NCBI RefSeq assembly: GCF_007830265.1 | Contig: NZ_VLKE01000001.1 | Location: forward strand, 806,001 to 870,000 | From: Micromonospora olivasterospora | GTDB taxonomy: Bacteria; Actinomycetota; Actinomycetes; Mycobacteriales; Micromonosporaceae | DNA: 64,000 bases | Direction of reading: 5' to 3' | Shown here: positions 8,536 through 17,541 of the stretch, in pieces | Position numbering within the stretch: position 1 is the stretch's first letter | Layout: every line of letters starts with the position of its first letter | Notes under the pieces: generated by a model | Databases searched by the model: none | Seen by the model: the letters and a program-made list of their open reading frames with translations, nothing else | Told to the model about the DNA's origin: nothing | Made by a program: the position numbers and the translations under genes

Positions 8536-9348
8536 ATGCAACGGCCGGACTGGGCACCCGACAGCATCGACATCGAACGCCCGAGCGTGGCCCGCATGTA
8601 CGACTACTACCTCGGCGGCTCGCACAACTTCGCCGCCGATCGGGCGGCGGCGCGCGCGATGGTCGACGCGGTGCCCGAGGCGCCGCTGATGGCCCAGGCC
8701 AACCGGGCGTTCCTGCGCCGGGCGGTGCACTTCCTCGCCGAGGCCGGCATCCGGCAGTTCCTCGACATCGGCTCCGGCATTCCCACCATCGGCAACGTCC
8801 ACGAGATCGCCCAGCGGATCGATCCGGAGTCCCGGGTGGTCTACGTCGACGTCGACCCGGTGGCGGTGGCGCACAGCCGGGAGATCCTCAGCGGCAACGA
8901 CCGCGCCACGGTGGTCCAGGAGGACCTGCGCCACCCCGACCGGATCCTGGCCCACCCCGAGGTGACCCGTCTGCTGGACTTCTCCCAGCCGGTCGCCGTG
9001 ATGATCGTGGCGGTGCTGCACTTCGTGCCGGACTCCGACCGGCCCGAGGAGCTCCTGCGGACGCTGCGCACGGCGCTCGCCCCGGGCAGCCACCTGGTGC
9101 TGTCCCAGGCCAGCGACGAGGGCCGGCGCCACACCGGGGAACGCGCCGACGCCGAGGAGGTCTACCGGCGCACCGACAACCCGCTGTCGATCCGCAGCCG
9201 GGCGGAGCTGGCGTCGCTCTTCGACGGCTTCGAGCTGGTCGACCCCGGCGTGGTGTGGGTGCCGCAGTGGCGTCCCGAGACACCGGAGAGCGCCGAGGAC
9301 GCCGAGCGGGCGGTCTTCATGGGCGGCGTCGGGCGGCTCGGTGGGTGA
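8536..9348 (+). CDS. SAM-dependent methyltransferase (Methyltransf_19 / DUF574 family)
   Basis: About 270 residues. The N-terminus carries the family hallmarks ARMYDYYLGGSHNFAADR and NRAFLRRAVHFL. The SAM-binding segment FLDIGSGIPTIGNVHEIAQ and the acidic strand VVYVDVDPVAVAHS follow. This family is greatly expanded in actinomycetes; the methylated substrate is unknown. ATG at 8536 is preferred over the TTG at 8518 because a GGGGTGGGG ribosome site precedes it. The last 8 bases overlap the start of the GGDEF-EAL gene, implying translational coupling and perhaps a shared role. Confidence 0.88.
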   Translation: MQRPDWAPDSIDIERPSVARMYDYYLGGSHNFAADRAAARAMVDAVPEAPLMAQANRAFLRRAVHFLAEAGIRQFLDIGSGIPTIGNVHEIAQRIDPESRVVYVDVDPVAVAHSREILSGNDRATVVQEDLRHPDRILAHPEVTRLLDFSQPVAVMIVAVLHFVPDSDRPEELLRTLRTALAPGSHLVLSQASDEGRRHTGERADAEEVYRRTDNPLSIRSRAELASLFDGFELVDPGVVWVPQWRPETPESAEDAERAVFMGGVGRLGG

Positions 9349-11104
9349 GCCGCCCGACGACCCGACCGGCCCGGCCAGCCCGGGCGCCTTCGCCCGCGCC
9401 TGGGCGAAGGCGGTCTCCGGCACCAGTTACCTGCCGATGACCCAGGTCCAGCTGGAGGCGTTGCTGCAACGGCTCACCGACCGGCTGGCCGAGGCGCTGC
9501 AGGCCGAGCCGTTGGACCTGCGCACGGGGCACCAGGTCGGGGCGGAACTGGTCGCGGCGCACATCGCCTCGGCCGAGGGGCTGGGCCGCACGGTCGAGGT
9601 GATCCAGCTCCGGCTGCTGCGCGACCTCGGGCTGGTCGGCGAGGACGTCCAGGACCGGCTGGCCCGGCTGCTGGCCACCGTGGCCACGGGCTATGCCCGG
9701 GCCCTGCGCGACCGCACGCTCGACGAGCAGGACGCGATCCGCCGGGCCACGATGACGGCCCAGGCGCAGGCCGAGCGGGCGCTGCGCGACAGCGAGGCCC
9801 GCTTCCGCCACCAGGCCACCCACGACCCGCTGACCGACCTGCCCAACCGGACGCTGTTCACCGAGCGGCTCCGCGCCGCGCTCGACGCCCCGAGCCGGGG
9901 CGCGGGCCGGGTGGGCCTGTGCTTCCTCGACCTGGACCGGTTCAAGGTCGTCAACGACACCCTCGGTCACCAGGTCGGCGACCTGCTGCTGGTCTCGGTC
10001 GCCGACCGGCTGCGCCGGGCCCTCGGGGAGCACCTGGTCGCCCGTCTCGGCGGCGACGAGTTCGTCATCCTGGTCGAGCGCACCGCGTGCACCGACGACG
10101 TGGTCAAGGTGGCCGAGGCGGCGCTGGCGGCGCTGAACGAGCCGGCCCTGATCGACGGGCACGAGCTGTGCGTATCCGCGAGCATCGGCATCGCGGAGTG
10201 CCCGGTCGCCGCCACCACCCCGGTCGACCTGATGCGGGCCGCCGACGCCACGCTGCACTGGGCCAAGGCCGACGGCGGTGCCCGCTGGTCGCTGTACGAC
10301 GCCGAGCGCAACCGCCGCGAGCTGGCCCGGTACGCGCTCTCCTCGGCCATCCCGGCCGCGCTGGAACGCGGCGAGTTCTACCTGGACTACCAGCCGCTGA
10401 CCTCGCTGTGCGACGGCAGCGTGCTCGGGGCGGAGGCGCTCGTCCGCTGGCGGCACCCGGAGCTGGGCGAGCTGCGCCCGGACAGCTTCATCGGGCTGGC
10501 CGAGGAGACGGGGCTGATCGTGCCGCTCGGCGGGTGGGTGCTCGCCGAGGCGTGCCGGGAGGCGCAGACCTGGGCGTCCGCGGGGTCGGCCGCGCCGTTC
10601 GTCAGCGTGAACCTGGCGGTGCGGCAGGTGCACCGGCCGGGGCTCGTGCAGGAGGTGCGCGGCGTGCTGGAGCGCACCGGCCTGCCGCCCGGGCGGCTCC
10701 AGCTGGAGATCACCGAGAGCACGATGATGAGCGCCGACGAGGAGCCCGTCCGGGCCCTGCGGGTGCTGGCCGACCTCGGTGTGCGGATCGCCATCGACGA
10801 CTTCGGCACCGGCTACTGCAACCTGGCGTACCTGCGGGACCTGCCGGTTACCGAGCTGAAGGTGGCCGGGGAGTTCGTGGCCGGGCTGCGGGCGCCGGCC
10901 GACGACCCGGCCAGCCGCACCGACGAGCGGATCCTCGCCTCGCTGGTGTCGCTGGCGCACGCGCTGGACCTGCGGGTCACCGCCGAGGGGGTGGAGACGG
11001 CCGGGCAGGCCGAGCGGCTGCGGGCCATCGGCTGCGACGTCGCCCAGGGCTGGCACTTCGGCCGGCCCGCGCCGGCCGCCCGCATCCTGGAGCGCCTCGG
11101 CTGA
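9341..11104 (+). CDS. GGDEF-EAL domain protein (cyclic-di-GMP synthesis/turnover)
   Basis: A 587-residue soluble protein. Residues about 1-150 form a helical actinobacterial N-terminal region, with a short coiled segment (AQAQAERALRDSEARFRHQ) leading into GGDEF. The GGDEF domain has DPLTDLPNRT and an intact RLGGDEFVIL near residue 236. The EAL domain has GAEALVRWRHPE, SVNLAVRQ, LEITESTMM, AIDDFGTGY, TAEGVET and QGWHFGRP. So the EAL, Asn, Glu, Asp-Asp, Glu and Gln stations are kept. The usual LK(I/V)D motif reads LKVAG: Lys is kept but the Asp is replaced by Ala, which may weaken phosphodiesterase activity. No membrane segment is visible. Confidence 0.92.
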   Translation: MGEPPDDPTGPASPGAFARAWAKAVSGTSYLPMTQVQLEALLQRLTDRLAEALQAEPLDLRTGHQVGAELVAAHIASAEGLGRTVEVIQLRLLRDLGLVGEDVQDRLARLLATVATGYARALRDRTLDEQDAIRRATMTAQAQAERALRDSEARFRHQATHDPLTDLPNRTLFTERLRAALDAPSRGAGRVGLCFLDLDRFKVVNDTLGHQVGDLLLVSVADRLRRALGEHLVARLGGDEFVILVERTACTDDVVKVAEAALAALNEPALIDGHELCVSASIGIAECPVAATTPVDLMRAADATLHWAKADGGARWSLYDAERNRRELARYALSSAIPAALERGEFYLDYQPLTSLCDGSVLGAEALVRWRHPELGELRPDSFIGLAEETGLIVPLGGWVLAEACREAQTWASAGSAAPFVSVNLAVRQVHRPGLVQEVRGVLERTGLPPGRLQLEITESTMMSADEEPVRALRVLADLGVRIAIDDFGTGYCNLAYLRDLPVTELKVAGEFVAGLRAPADDPASRTDERILASLVSLAHALDLRVTAEGVETAGQAERLRAIGCDVAQGWHFGRPAPAARILERLG

Positions 11105-11115
11105 CGGCCCACGAG

Positions 11116-11178
11116 CGCCATATCGCCGACATGGCGGGGTTCCGGCGCGTTGGACACCGCCATGTCGGCGACATGGCG
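11116..11178. repeat. Dispersed palindromic element (family A, copy 1), probable bidirectional terminator
   Basis: Two near-palindromic units, each built on a GCCATGTCGGCGACATGGC-like core, lie about 42 bp apart in inverted orientation around a central GGCGCG. The element sits between the convergent GGDEF-EAL and PimB genes. A second copy of the same architecture is at 41008-41072, again between convergent genes, and a half copy is at about 13697-13708. Confidence 0.8.
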
Positions 11179-11194
11179 TCGATCAACCCGGGCC

Positions 11195-12319
11195 TCAACC
11201 CGCGAGCAGGGCCGCCAGCCGGGCCGCCTGGGCCTCCCAGCGCCACTCCCGCTCCACCCACGCCCGGCCGGCCGCCCCGAGCTGGCGGGCCAGGTCCCGG
11301 TCGGCGAGCAGGGTGGCCACCCGGTCGGCGAGCTGGGCCACGTCCCGGCCGGAGACGACGTACCCGGTCTCCCCCTCGCGGACGGCGTCCGGGGCGCCGC
11401 CGGAGTCCCCGGCCACCACCGGCAGGCCCGTCGCGGACGCCTCCAGGTAGACGATGCCGAGCCCCTCGACGTCCAGGCCCCGGTTGCGGGTGCGGCAGGG
11501 CATGGCGTACACGTCGCCGGCCGCGTAGTGGGCGGGCAGCTCGACGGCCGGCACCGAGCCGGTGAAGACGACGTCCCGCTCCACGCCGGCCTGCCGGGCC
11601 AGCTTCTCCAGGGTGCCCCGGTACGGCCCCCCGCCGACGACCAGCAGCGCCGCGTCCGGCACCCGGCGGCGGATCTCCGGCATCGCCCGGATCAGCATGT
11701 CCTGGCCCTTACGGGGCACCAGCCGCGAGACGCACACCACCACCGGCCGGTCGGCCAGCCCGAGCCGGACGCGGACCGGCTCCCCGTCCACGTCCGGGTG
11801 GTACGTGTCGACGTCCACGCCCGGGGCCAGCCGGTGCAGCTCGGTCACCCCGTGCAGCGCCCGCTCCAGCCGCACCCGGGTGTACTCGCCGAGGTACGTG
11901 ACCACGTCCGCGCCCCGGCCGATCCGGCGCAGCGCCGTCCGGGCGCCGGGCAGCGCCGCCCAGCCCACCTCGTGCCCGTGGGTCAGGGCCACCACCCGGC
12001 GGATGCCGGCGCGCCGGCGCAGCCCGGCGGCGAGCAGCCCGAGCGGGGCGGCCGCCCCGAACCAGACGGAGTCGCAGTCGTACCTGCGGGCCAGCCGGGC
12101 GGCCCGCCGGGCGACCAGCGGGGTCGGCAGCAGCACCCGGGTGCGCTCCCGCACCACCTCGAACGGCTGGTCGGCGTCGAACTTGTCCGCCCCCCGCCAG
12201 CTCGACGCGTACACGACGACGGAGCCCGCGGGCTGGCGTACGGCGAGGTTGTGCACGAACGACTGGATGCCGCCGGGGCGGGGCGGGAAGTCGTTCGTGA
12301 TCAGCAGCGTGCGGCTCAT
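11195..12319 (-). CDS. pimB: GT4 glycosyltransferase, PimB-type phosphatidylinositol mannoside mannosyltransferase
   Basis: A 374-residue GT-B glycosyltransferase. It closely resembles actinobacterial PimB', which adds the second mannose to phosphatidylinositol monomannoside from GDP-mannose at the inner membrane face. Visible signatures are LLITNDFPPRPGGIQSF at the N-terminus, VWFGAAAPLGLL, VALTHGHEVGWA, APGVDVDTYHP, the donor-site VVCVSRLVPRKGQDMLI and the C-terminal ExxG-type VEGLGIVYLEASATGLPVV. Its ATG overlaps the stop of the M48 protease gene by 4 bases (ATGA). The neighbourhood with fadD and SRPBCC matches the mycobacterial pimB region. Confidence 0.88.
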   Translation of the reverse strand: MSRTLLITNDFPPRPGGIQSFVHNLAVRQPAGSVVVYASSWRGADKFDADQPFEVVRERTRVLLPTPLVARRAARLARRYDCDSVWFGAAAPLGLLAAGLRRRAGIRRVVALTHGHEVGWAALPGARTALRRIGRGADVVTYLGEYTRVRLERALHGVTELHRLAPGVDVDTYHPDVDGEPVRVRLGLADRPVVVCVSRLVPRKGQDMLIRAMPEIRRRVPDAALLVVGGGPYRGTLEKLARQAGVERDVVFTGSVPAVELPAHYAAGDVYAMPCRTRNRGLDVEGLGIVYLEASATGLPVVAGDSGGAPDAVREGETGYVVSGRDVAQLADRVATLLADRDLARQLGAAGRAWVEREWRWEAQAARLAALLAG

Positions 12320-13575
12320 CTGCCGGCCTCCCTGGCGTAGGCACGGGCGGCGGCGATCCGTTCCACCGTGGACGGGTGCGACGCCGAGTAGAGATATTCC
12401 CAGCGGGGCGGGTCGGGGTCGGCCAGGTTGATCCCGGCCAAACGGCGCTGCATCGCCTCGAAGGTGGCCGGATCGCGGGTGAGGGCCAGGGCGTGCGCGT
12501 CGGCCCGGGCCTCGATGCGGCGGGAGACGAGCGCCTGAGCCGGCGCGGACACCAGCCCGGCCACCGTGACCAGCGCGAGGAGCAGCGGGAGCGCCCTGGG
12601 CTCGGCGATCGAGTCGACGCCGGCCAGGCGCAGCAGCGGGCCCGCGGAGCCGAGCAGGTAGAGCGCGACCACCGCCAGGGCCGCGCCCAGCGCCCCGGTC
12701 AGGGTGCCGGTCCACACGTCGCGGTCCTTCGCGTGGCCCAGCTCGTGCGCCACCACGCTGGTCACCTCGGCCGGGGTCGCCTCGCGCAGCATCGTGTCGT
12801 ACACGACGACCCGGCGGGTCGGGCCGAGCCCCGAGACGTACGCGTTGACCGCCCGGGTACGCCGGGACGCGTCGGCGACCAGCACGTCGCGTACGGGCAC
12901 CCCGTCGCGGGCCGCCATGCTCGTCAGCTCGGTGCGCAGCGGGCCCTGCTCCATCGGGGTGAACCGGTTGAACACCGGCTCCACCAGCACCGGCACCACG
13001 AACGACAGCAGCACCACCAGGAGGGCCGCGCCGGCCGCCCCGAACGCCCACCACCAGCGCGGGGCGATCCGGGTGACGGTGTAGAAGCCGAGCAGCGCGA
13101 GCGCGCCGATGACGGCGGTGACCGCGTACGACTTGAGCAGGTCGACCGTCCAGCCGCCCCAGCCGTTGGTGGCGAGCCCGTACCGGGTGAGGATCGCGTG
13201 CCGCCAGGCGGAGAAGGGCACGGTGAGCAGGTCGGCGACGAACAGCACGGCGAGCCCGCCGAGGACCGCCTGGGCGACCCAGTGGCCGCCGAAGGGCCGG
13301 GCGACCAGCTCCACCAAGCGACCGCCCAGCGGGCTGAGGCCGAGGGCCAGGGCCACCAGCAGGCCGACCGCCAGCGCCGCCCAGCCGCCGGGGCGCAGCG
13401 CGGCCCGGAAGGCCCGGCCCCGGGCGACCTGCTCGACGGGGAGGTCCCGCAGCGCGGCGAGCTGGTCGGCGCGCGGGGCTGGCGGCCGGTGCCAGGGCAC
13501 CAGCAGGGCAGCGGCGACGACCAGCGCGACGACGAGCCCGGCGAGGGTGAGCACGGCCCACCCGCGGGGCGTCAC
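12316..13575 (-). CDS. M48-family membrane metalloprotease (Ste24/CAAX-type)
   Basis: A 419-residue multi-pass zinc protease. Hydrophobic segments include one at the N-terminus (VLTLAGLVVALVVAAALLV), a second near residue 70, more around residues 105-200, and two after the active site. The zinc motif VVAHELGHAKDRD (HExxH) lies near residue 277, and the third ligand is probably in the EARADAHAL segment. The GTG start has a GGGGTGA ribosome site. It is translationally coupled to pimB. The family cleaves membrane or prenylated proteins or acts in membrane quality control; the substrate here is unknown. Confidence 0.87.
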   Translation of the reverse strand: MTPRGWAVLTLAGLVVALVVAAALLVPWHRPPAPRADQLAALRDLPVEQVARGRAFRAALRPGGWAALAVGLLVALALGLSPLGGRLVELVARPFGGHWVAQAVLGGLAVLFVADLLTVPFSAWRHAILTRYGLATNGWGGWTVDLLKSYAVTAVIGALALLGFYTVTRIAPRWWWAFGAAGAALLVVLLSFVVPVLVEPVFNRFTPMEQGPLRTELTSMAARDGVPVRDVLVADASRRTRAVNAYVSGLGPTRRVVVYDTMLREATPAEVTSVVAHELGHAKDRDVWTGTLTGALGAALAVVALYLLGSAGPLLRLAGVDSIAEPRALPLLLALVTVAGLVSAPAQALVSRRIEARADAHALALTRDPATFEAMQRRLAGINLADPDPPRWEYLYSASHPSTVERIAAARAYAREAGR

Positions 13576-13675
13576 CGCGTCACCCCGGCGCGCGGCGCGG
13601 GGCCGCGCCGCGCGCGCCGCCGTCGCGTCGTACCCGCGTCATGCCGTCGCTCCTCCCGTCGAGAGCGCCCATCCT

Positions 13676-13957
13676 ATGAGGCGGGCGCGGCCCGGCGCCG
13701 ACATGGCGGTGTGTCCCGCGCTGTCCGGCCCGCCGAGGCCGCGCGGTCGCAGCCGCGAGCTGCGCTTCGTGGAACTGTCCGAGATCGCCACGGTGCCCTT
13801 CGTCGCGGCGGCCCGAGGGCACGACCGCCGTGCCGCCGTCCGCGCCTTCCGTCAGGTCGCGGCGACGGTCGCGGGCCGCCTGCACGGCATGTCCGCGCGG
13901 GCCGGCGGCGGACCGCACCGGCTGGCCGGCGTCGGGGCGGGCCGGGCCGGCGGCTGA
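13676..13957 (+). CDS. Small hypothetical protein (uncertain)
   Basis: A 93-residue arginine- and alanine-rich frame divergent from the M48 gene and convergent with the NYN gene. The central part (ELRFVELSEIATVPFVAAARGHDRRAAVRAF) looks more protein-like than a random GC-rich frame. Against it, there is no clear ribosome site, and the first codons contain a half copy of the family A palindrome (about 13697-13708). It is not recognised. If it is not a gene, the 13576-13988 gap is an untranscribed or regulatory spacer. Confidence 0.35.
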   Translation: MRRARPGADMAVCPALSGPPRPRGRSRELRFVELSEIATVPFVAAARGHDRRAAVRAFRQVAATVAGRLHGMSARAGGGPHRLAGVGAGRAGG

Positions 13958-13988
13958 ACCGCGAGCGGTGTCCTCTCCCGCTCGGGGA

Positions 13989-15530
13989 TCAGGAGCGGGC
14001 CAGCCGGCGCAGCAGCGAGTCGGCGCCGAGCGGGTACGCGCCGTGCCGGCGTACCCCGTCGGCGACCTCGCGGTCGGAGGAGACCACCACCACCGGGCGG
14101 CCGGGCGGTTCGGCGCGGACCAGCCGGCGGATCAGCTCGTCGGCGGTCTCCCCCTTGCGGGAGAACAGCACCCGCACACCGCGCGGGGACGGCGGCAGCC
14201 CGTGCATCCGCTCGGCCCCGTCGAAGACCACGGTGACCTCGTCCCCGGTCTGCGCCGCGATCCCACCCAGCCCGGTGATCAGGCGCTTGCGCTGCTGCTC
14301 CAGCGACATCTCGCCGAAGCCGCGCTTGGTGACGTTGTAGCCGTCGACGACCAGGTGCGCCTTCGGCAGCGCGAGGAGCTGGTCGAGCCGGGCCGGGTCG
14401 TCGGTGTCGCGGGCCCGCGCGGCGGCACCGGCCGGGGTCGCCGCCGACCCGTCGGCGAACGCGTCGGCGACGAAGTCGGCGGGGAGCCGGTCGGCCGGGT
14501 CCAGCGCCAGCTCCCGGCGCAGCCCGACGGCGGCCTGCCCGATCGTCTCCAGCAGCAGCCAGAGCCGGGCGTCGTCGACGGAGCGGGCCTCCTTGGCGCT
14601 GGCCCGGGCCACCCCGGCCGCGGCCTCCGCCTCGGCCAGCCGGGCCCGCGCCCGGCGCAGCTCGGCGTCCGCGTCGGCCGCCGCGCGGGCGGCGCGGCCC
14701 CGCTCGGTGGCCACCATCTCGGTGGCCTTGCGCTCCCGGGCCTGCGTCTCGCGCAGCGTACGGGCGAGCTGGCGGGCCTCCTCGCGGAGCTGGCCGAGCT
14801 CCTCGCGGACCCGGGCCAGCTCGTCGCGCAGCTTCTCGGCCTCCACCCGGGCCACCGCCCGGTCGTGCTCGGCGCGGGTGGCCCGCTGCTCGGCCTCCCG
14901 GATCAGCTCGTCCACGAGGGCCCTGTCCGCCTCGGCGCGCACCGCGGCCCCGCTGGCCTCGATCAGCTCCCGCCAGCCCCGCGGCCGGACCAGGTAGGCC
15001 AGGGCGGCCACCTCGACCGGGTCGGCGGCGGCCGGCGCGGTGCCCTCCACCACCGCCGCGCCGAGGTCGCCGGCGTCGGCGAGCACCCGGGCGGTGATCC
15101 GCTGCCGGAACAGCGGGTCGGCGGTGAGCTGGGCGGCGATGGCCGGGGCACCGAGCCGGGCCCGACGGTTGGGGGCGAACTTCGCCACCCGGCGCAACGG
15201 CACCGGGATCTCGTCGACGGGCAGGCCGGGCAGCATGGCCGCGGTGAGGGCGACGATCCGCTGGCGCACCGGCTCCGGCAGCGTCGGCTCCGGCTCGGGC
15301 GCCGGCTCCCCCGCGCCGGCGTGATCCGCCGTGCCGGCGTGGTCCGACGTGCCGGCGTGATCCGACGTGCCGGCGTGATCCGACGTGCCGGCGTGGTCCA
15401 ACGTGCCGGCGTGGTCCAACGTGCCGGCGTGATCCGACGTGCCGGCGTGATCGTCCTCACCGGTGTGGTGCACGGCGCCGACCGGCTCCTCCCCCGGGAG
15501 GCTGTCGTCGTGCGGCTCGGTGAGGGGCAT
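13989..15530 (-). CDS. NYN-domain (YacP-like PIN-fold) RNA-binding/nuclease protein with coiled coil
   Basis: A 513-residue three-part protein. Residues 27-74 are eight near-identical hexapeptides of the DHAGTS type. Residues about 190-330 form a long coiled coil (for example EAEKLRDELARVREELGQL). The C-terminal portion from about residue 375 is an NYN domain, a PIN-like nuclease fold: AHLVVDGYNVTKRGFGE, VTVVFDGAERM, KGETADELIRRLV, VVVVSSDREVADG. The conserved acidic residues (DGYN, FDGA, TADE, SSDRE) are present, so metal-dependent RNA cleavage is plausible but unproven. Start ATG at 15530 with a GGGAGA site. It is divergent from the exonuclease gene. Confidence 0.85.
   Translation of the reverse strand: MPLTEPHDDSLPGEEPVGAVHHTGEDDHAGTSDHAGTLDHAGTLDHAGTSDHAGTSDHAGTSDHAGTADHAGAGEPAPEPEPTLPEPVRQRIVALTAAMLPGLPVDEIPVPLRRVAKFAPNRRARLGAPAIAAQLTADPLFRQRITARVLADAGDLGAAVVEGTAPAAADPVEVAALAYLVRPRGWRELIEASGAAVRAEADRALVDELIREAEQRATRAEHDRAVARVEAEKLRDELARVREELGQLREEARQLARTLRETQARERKATEMVATERGRAARAAADADAELRRARARLAEAEAAAGVARASAKEARSVDDARLWLLLETIGQAAVGLRRELALDPADRLPADFVADAFADGSAATPAGAAARARDTDDPARLDQLLALPKAHLVVDGYNVTKRGFGEMSLEQQRKRLITGLGGIAAQTGDEVTVVFDGAERMHGLPPSPRGVRVLFSRKGETADELIRRLVRAEPPGRPVVVVSSDREVADGVRRHGAYPLGADSLLRRLARS
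15309..15452. repeat. 18-bp tandem repeat inside the NYN gene (8 units)
   Basis: Eight consecutive 18-bp units encode DHAGTS/DHAGTL/DHAGTA-type hexapeptides near the N-terminus of the NYN protein. Units differ by one or two bases. The repeat keeps the frame, so copy-number change would lengthen or shorten a flexible His/Asp-rich linker without breaking the gene. Confidence 0.9.
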
Positions 15531-15627
15531 GTGGCAAGTCTCCCACCGCGACCGGGCCCACCGCCGGGTGAGTGAGCCGATCTCTCATCCTACTGCGGTG
15601 GTGGCCAGAGGGACCGGTGGGACGGGA

Positions 15628-17415
15628 GTGTCGGACCGGGGGTCTACGGTGCCGCACGTGGGCGGAGCGGAGTACGTCCAGCAGGCGCTCGCCGGGCTGG
15701 ACCCGGCGGCGGGCGACGGGGTGGACCCGGCGCTACCGCTGTACGCGACGACGTTCGTGGTGGTCGACCTGGAGACCACGGGCGGCGCGCCGGACGGCGG
15801 CGGGATCACCGAGATCGGCGCGGTGAAGGTGCGCGGCGGCGAGGAGCTGGGCGTGCTCGCCACCCTGGTCAACCCGGGCGTGCCGATTCCGCCGTTCATC
15901 ACGGTGCTGACCGGGATCACCCAGGCCATGCTGGTTCCCGCGCCGCCGATCGAGCAGGTGCTGCCCAGCTTCCTGGAGTTCGTCTCCGACGCCGTGCTGG
16001 TCGCCCACAACGCCCCGTACGACGTGGGCTTCCTGAAGGCCGCCTGCGCGAAGCACGGCTACCGGTGGCCCAACCCCCGGGTGTTGGACACCGCCGCGCT
16101 GGCCCGGCGGGTGCTCACCCGCGACGAGGTGCCCAACCGCAAGCTCGGCACCCTTGCGGCATACTTCCGCACGGCCACCCAGCCGACCCACCGGGCGCTG
16201 GCCGACGCCCGGGCCACCGTCGACGTGCTGCACGGGCTGATCGGCCGCCTCGGCGGGCACGGGGTCGACACGATCGGCGAGGCGATCGAGTTCGCGCGGG
16301 CGGTCACCCCGACGCAGCGGCGCAAGCGGCACCTCGCCGACGGGCTGCCGAGGGTCCCCGGGGTCTACATCTTCCGGGCCGCCGACGACCGGCCGCTCTA
16401 CGTCGGCACGTCCGGCGACATCGCCACCCGGGTGCGCAGCTACTTCACGGCCTCGGAGAAGCGGGCGCGGATCTCCGAGATGCTCGCCGCCGCGGAGCGG
16501 GTGGAGGCGGTCGAGTGCGCCCACTCGCTGGAGGCGGAGGTGCGCGAGCTGCGGCTGATCGCCGCGCACGCCCCGCCGTACAACCGGCGGTCGAAGTTCC
16601 CCGAGCGGGTGGTGTGGCTCAAGCTCACCGAGGGGCCGTACCCGCGGCTGTCGGTGGTCCGCTCCCTCTCCCCCGGCGACGACGCGTACCTGGGGCCGTT
16701 CGGCTCGCGCCGGGCCGCCGAGCTGGCCGCGGCGGCCTTCCACGACGCCGTCCCGCTGCGCCAGTGCACGCACCGCCTGTCGCTGCGCGCGGTCACCCCG
16801 GCCTGCGCGCTGGCCGAGCTGGGTCGCTGCGCCGCGCCGTGCGAGCACCGGATCACCCCGGAGGAGTACGACCGGCGCGCGGTCGCGCCGTTCCGCACCG
16901 CCACGGCGAGCGACCCCCGGGTGGTGGTGGACGCGCTGCTGGCCCGCATCGAGGCGCTGGCCCGCGACCAGCGGTACGAGGAGGCGGCCGTGGTGCGGTC
17001 CCGGCTCGCGGCGGTGCTGCGGGCCACGGTACGCATGCAGCGGCTGGCGGGCCTGACCCGGATCGCCGAGCTGGCCGCCGTCCGGCCGGCAGCCCGGGGC
17101 GGGTGGGAGGTCGCGCTGGTGCGGCACGGCCGGCTGGCCGGCGCCGGGGTCTCGCCGCCGGGCGTACACCCCCGACCGACGCTGGAGGCGGTCCGGGCGA
17201 CCGCCGAGACGGTCCCGCCCGGGCACGGCCCGGTGCCCCGGGCGTCCGCCGAGGAGTCCGAGCGGATCCTGTCCTGGTTGGAACGACCCGAGACCCGGCT
17301 GCTGGAGATGTCCTCCGGTTGGTCCTCTCCGGTCACCGGCGCGGGCCGTTTTCGGGGCCTGCTGAGCAAGGCGGAGTCCGCCTCATCCCACCAACTCTCG
17401 ACCGAACGCCCATGA
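15628..17415 (+). CDS. DEDDh exonuclease fused to UvrC-like GIY-YIG endonuclease domain
   Basis: About 595 residues. The N-terminal half is a DNA polymerase III epsilon-like 3'-5' exonuclease: FVVVDLETTGG (Asp-Glu), VLVAHNAPYDVGFL (Asp) and HRALADARATVDVL (His-Asp). The second half is a UvrC-type GIY-YIG module (GVYIFRAADDRPLYVGTSGDIATRVRSY) with a UvrC-like RYEEAAVVRSRLAAV segment. The protein likely acts in DNA repair. A fusion of this kind (Rv2191 type) is found next to pimB/trpD/qcr in mycobacteria. The exact start is uncertain: GTG at 15568, 15628, 15649 and 15658 are all in frame, and 15649 has a GGGGG site about 7 bp upstream. Confidence 0.87.
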   Translation: MSDRGSTVPHVGGAEYVQQALAGLDPAAGDGVDPALPLYATTFVVVDLETTGGAPDGGGITEIGAVKVRGGEELGVLATLVNPGVPIPPFITVLTGITQAMLVPAPPIEQVLPSFLEFVSDAVLVAHNAPYDVGFLKAACAKHGYRWPNPRVLDTAALARRVLTRDEVPNRKLGTLAAYFRTATQPTHRALADARATVDVLHGLIGRLGGHGVDTIGEAIEFARAVTPTQRRKRHLADGLPRVPGVYIFRAADDRPLYVGTSGDIATRVRSYFTASEKRARISEMLAAAERVEAVECAHSLEAEVRELRLIAAHAPPYNRRSKFPERVVWLKLTEGPYPRLSVVRSLSPGDDAYLGPFGSRRAAELAAAAFHDAVPLRQCTHRLSLRAVTPACALAELGRCAAPCEHRITPEEYDRRAVAPFRTATASDPRVVVDALLARIEALARDQRYEEAAVVRSRLAAVLRATVRMQRLAGLTRIAELAAVRPAARGGWEVALVRHGRLAGAGVSPPGVHPRPTLEAVRATAETVPPGHGPVPRASAEESERILSWLERPETRLLEMSSGWSSPVTGAGRFRGLLSKAESASSHQLSTERP

Positions 17416-17541
17416 CCAAGTGACCGATCGGACTACGTCGACTCCCTTAGTCTGTTAAGGAAGTGCAGTCCTGCCCGTTTCGTGGGCCTGCTCCCGGTTG
17501 CCGCCTGGCGACCGCGGGGCCGGGGTGAGGAGGTGTCCCTC

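Noticed and set aside
1..11104. A biosynthetic gene cluster built around the monooxygenase, acyl-CoA ligase and methyltransferase
   Set aside because: No polyketide, peptide or terpene synthase is present, and neighbouring genes follow the conserved core order.
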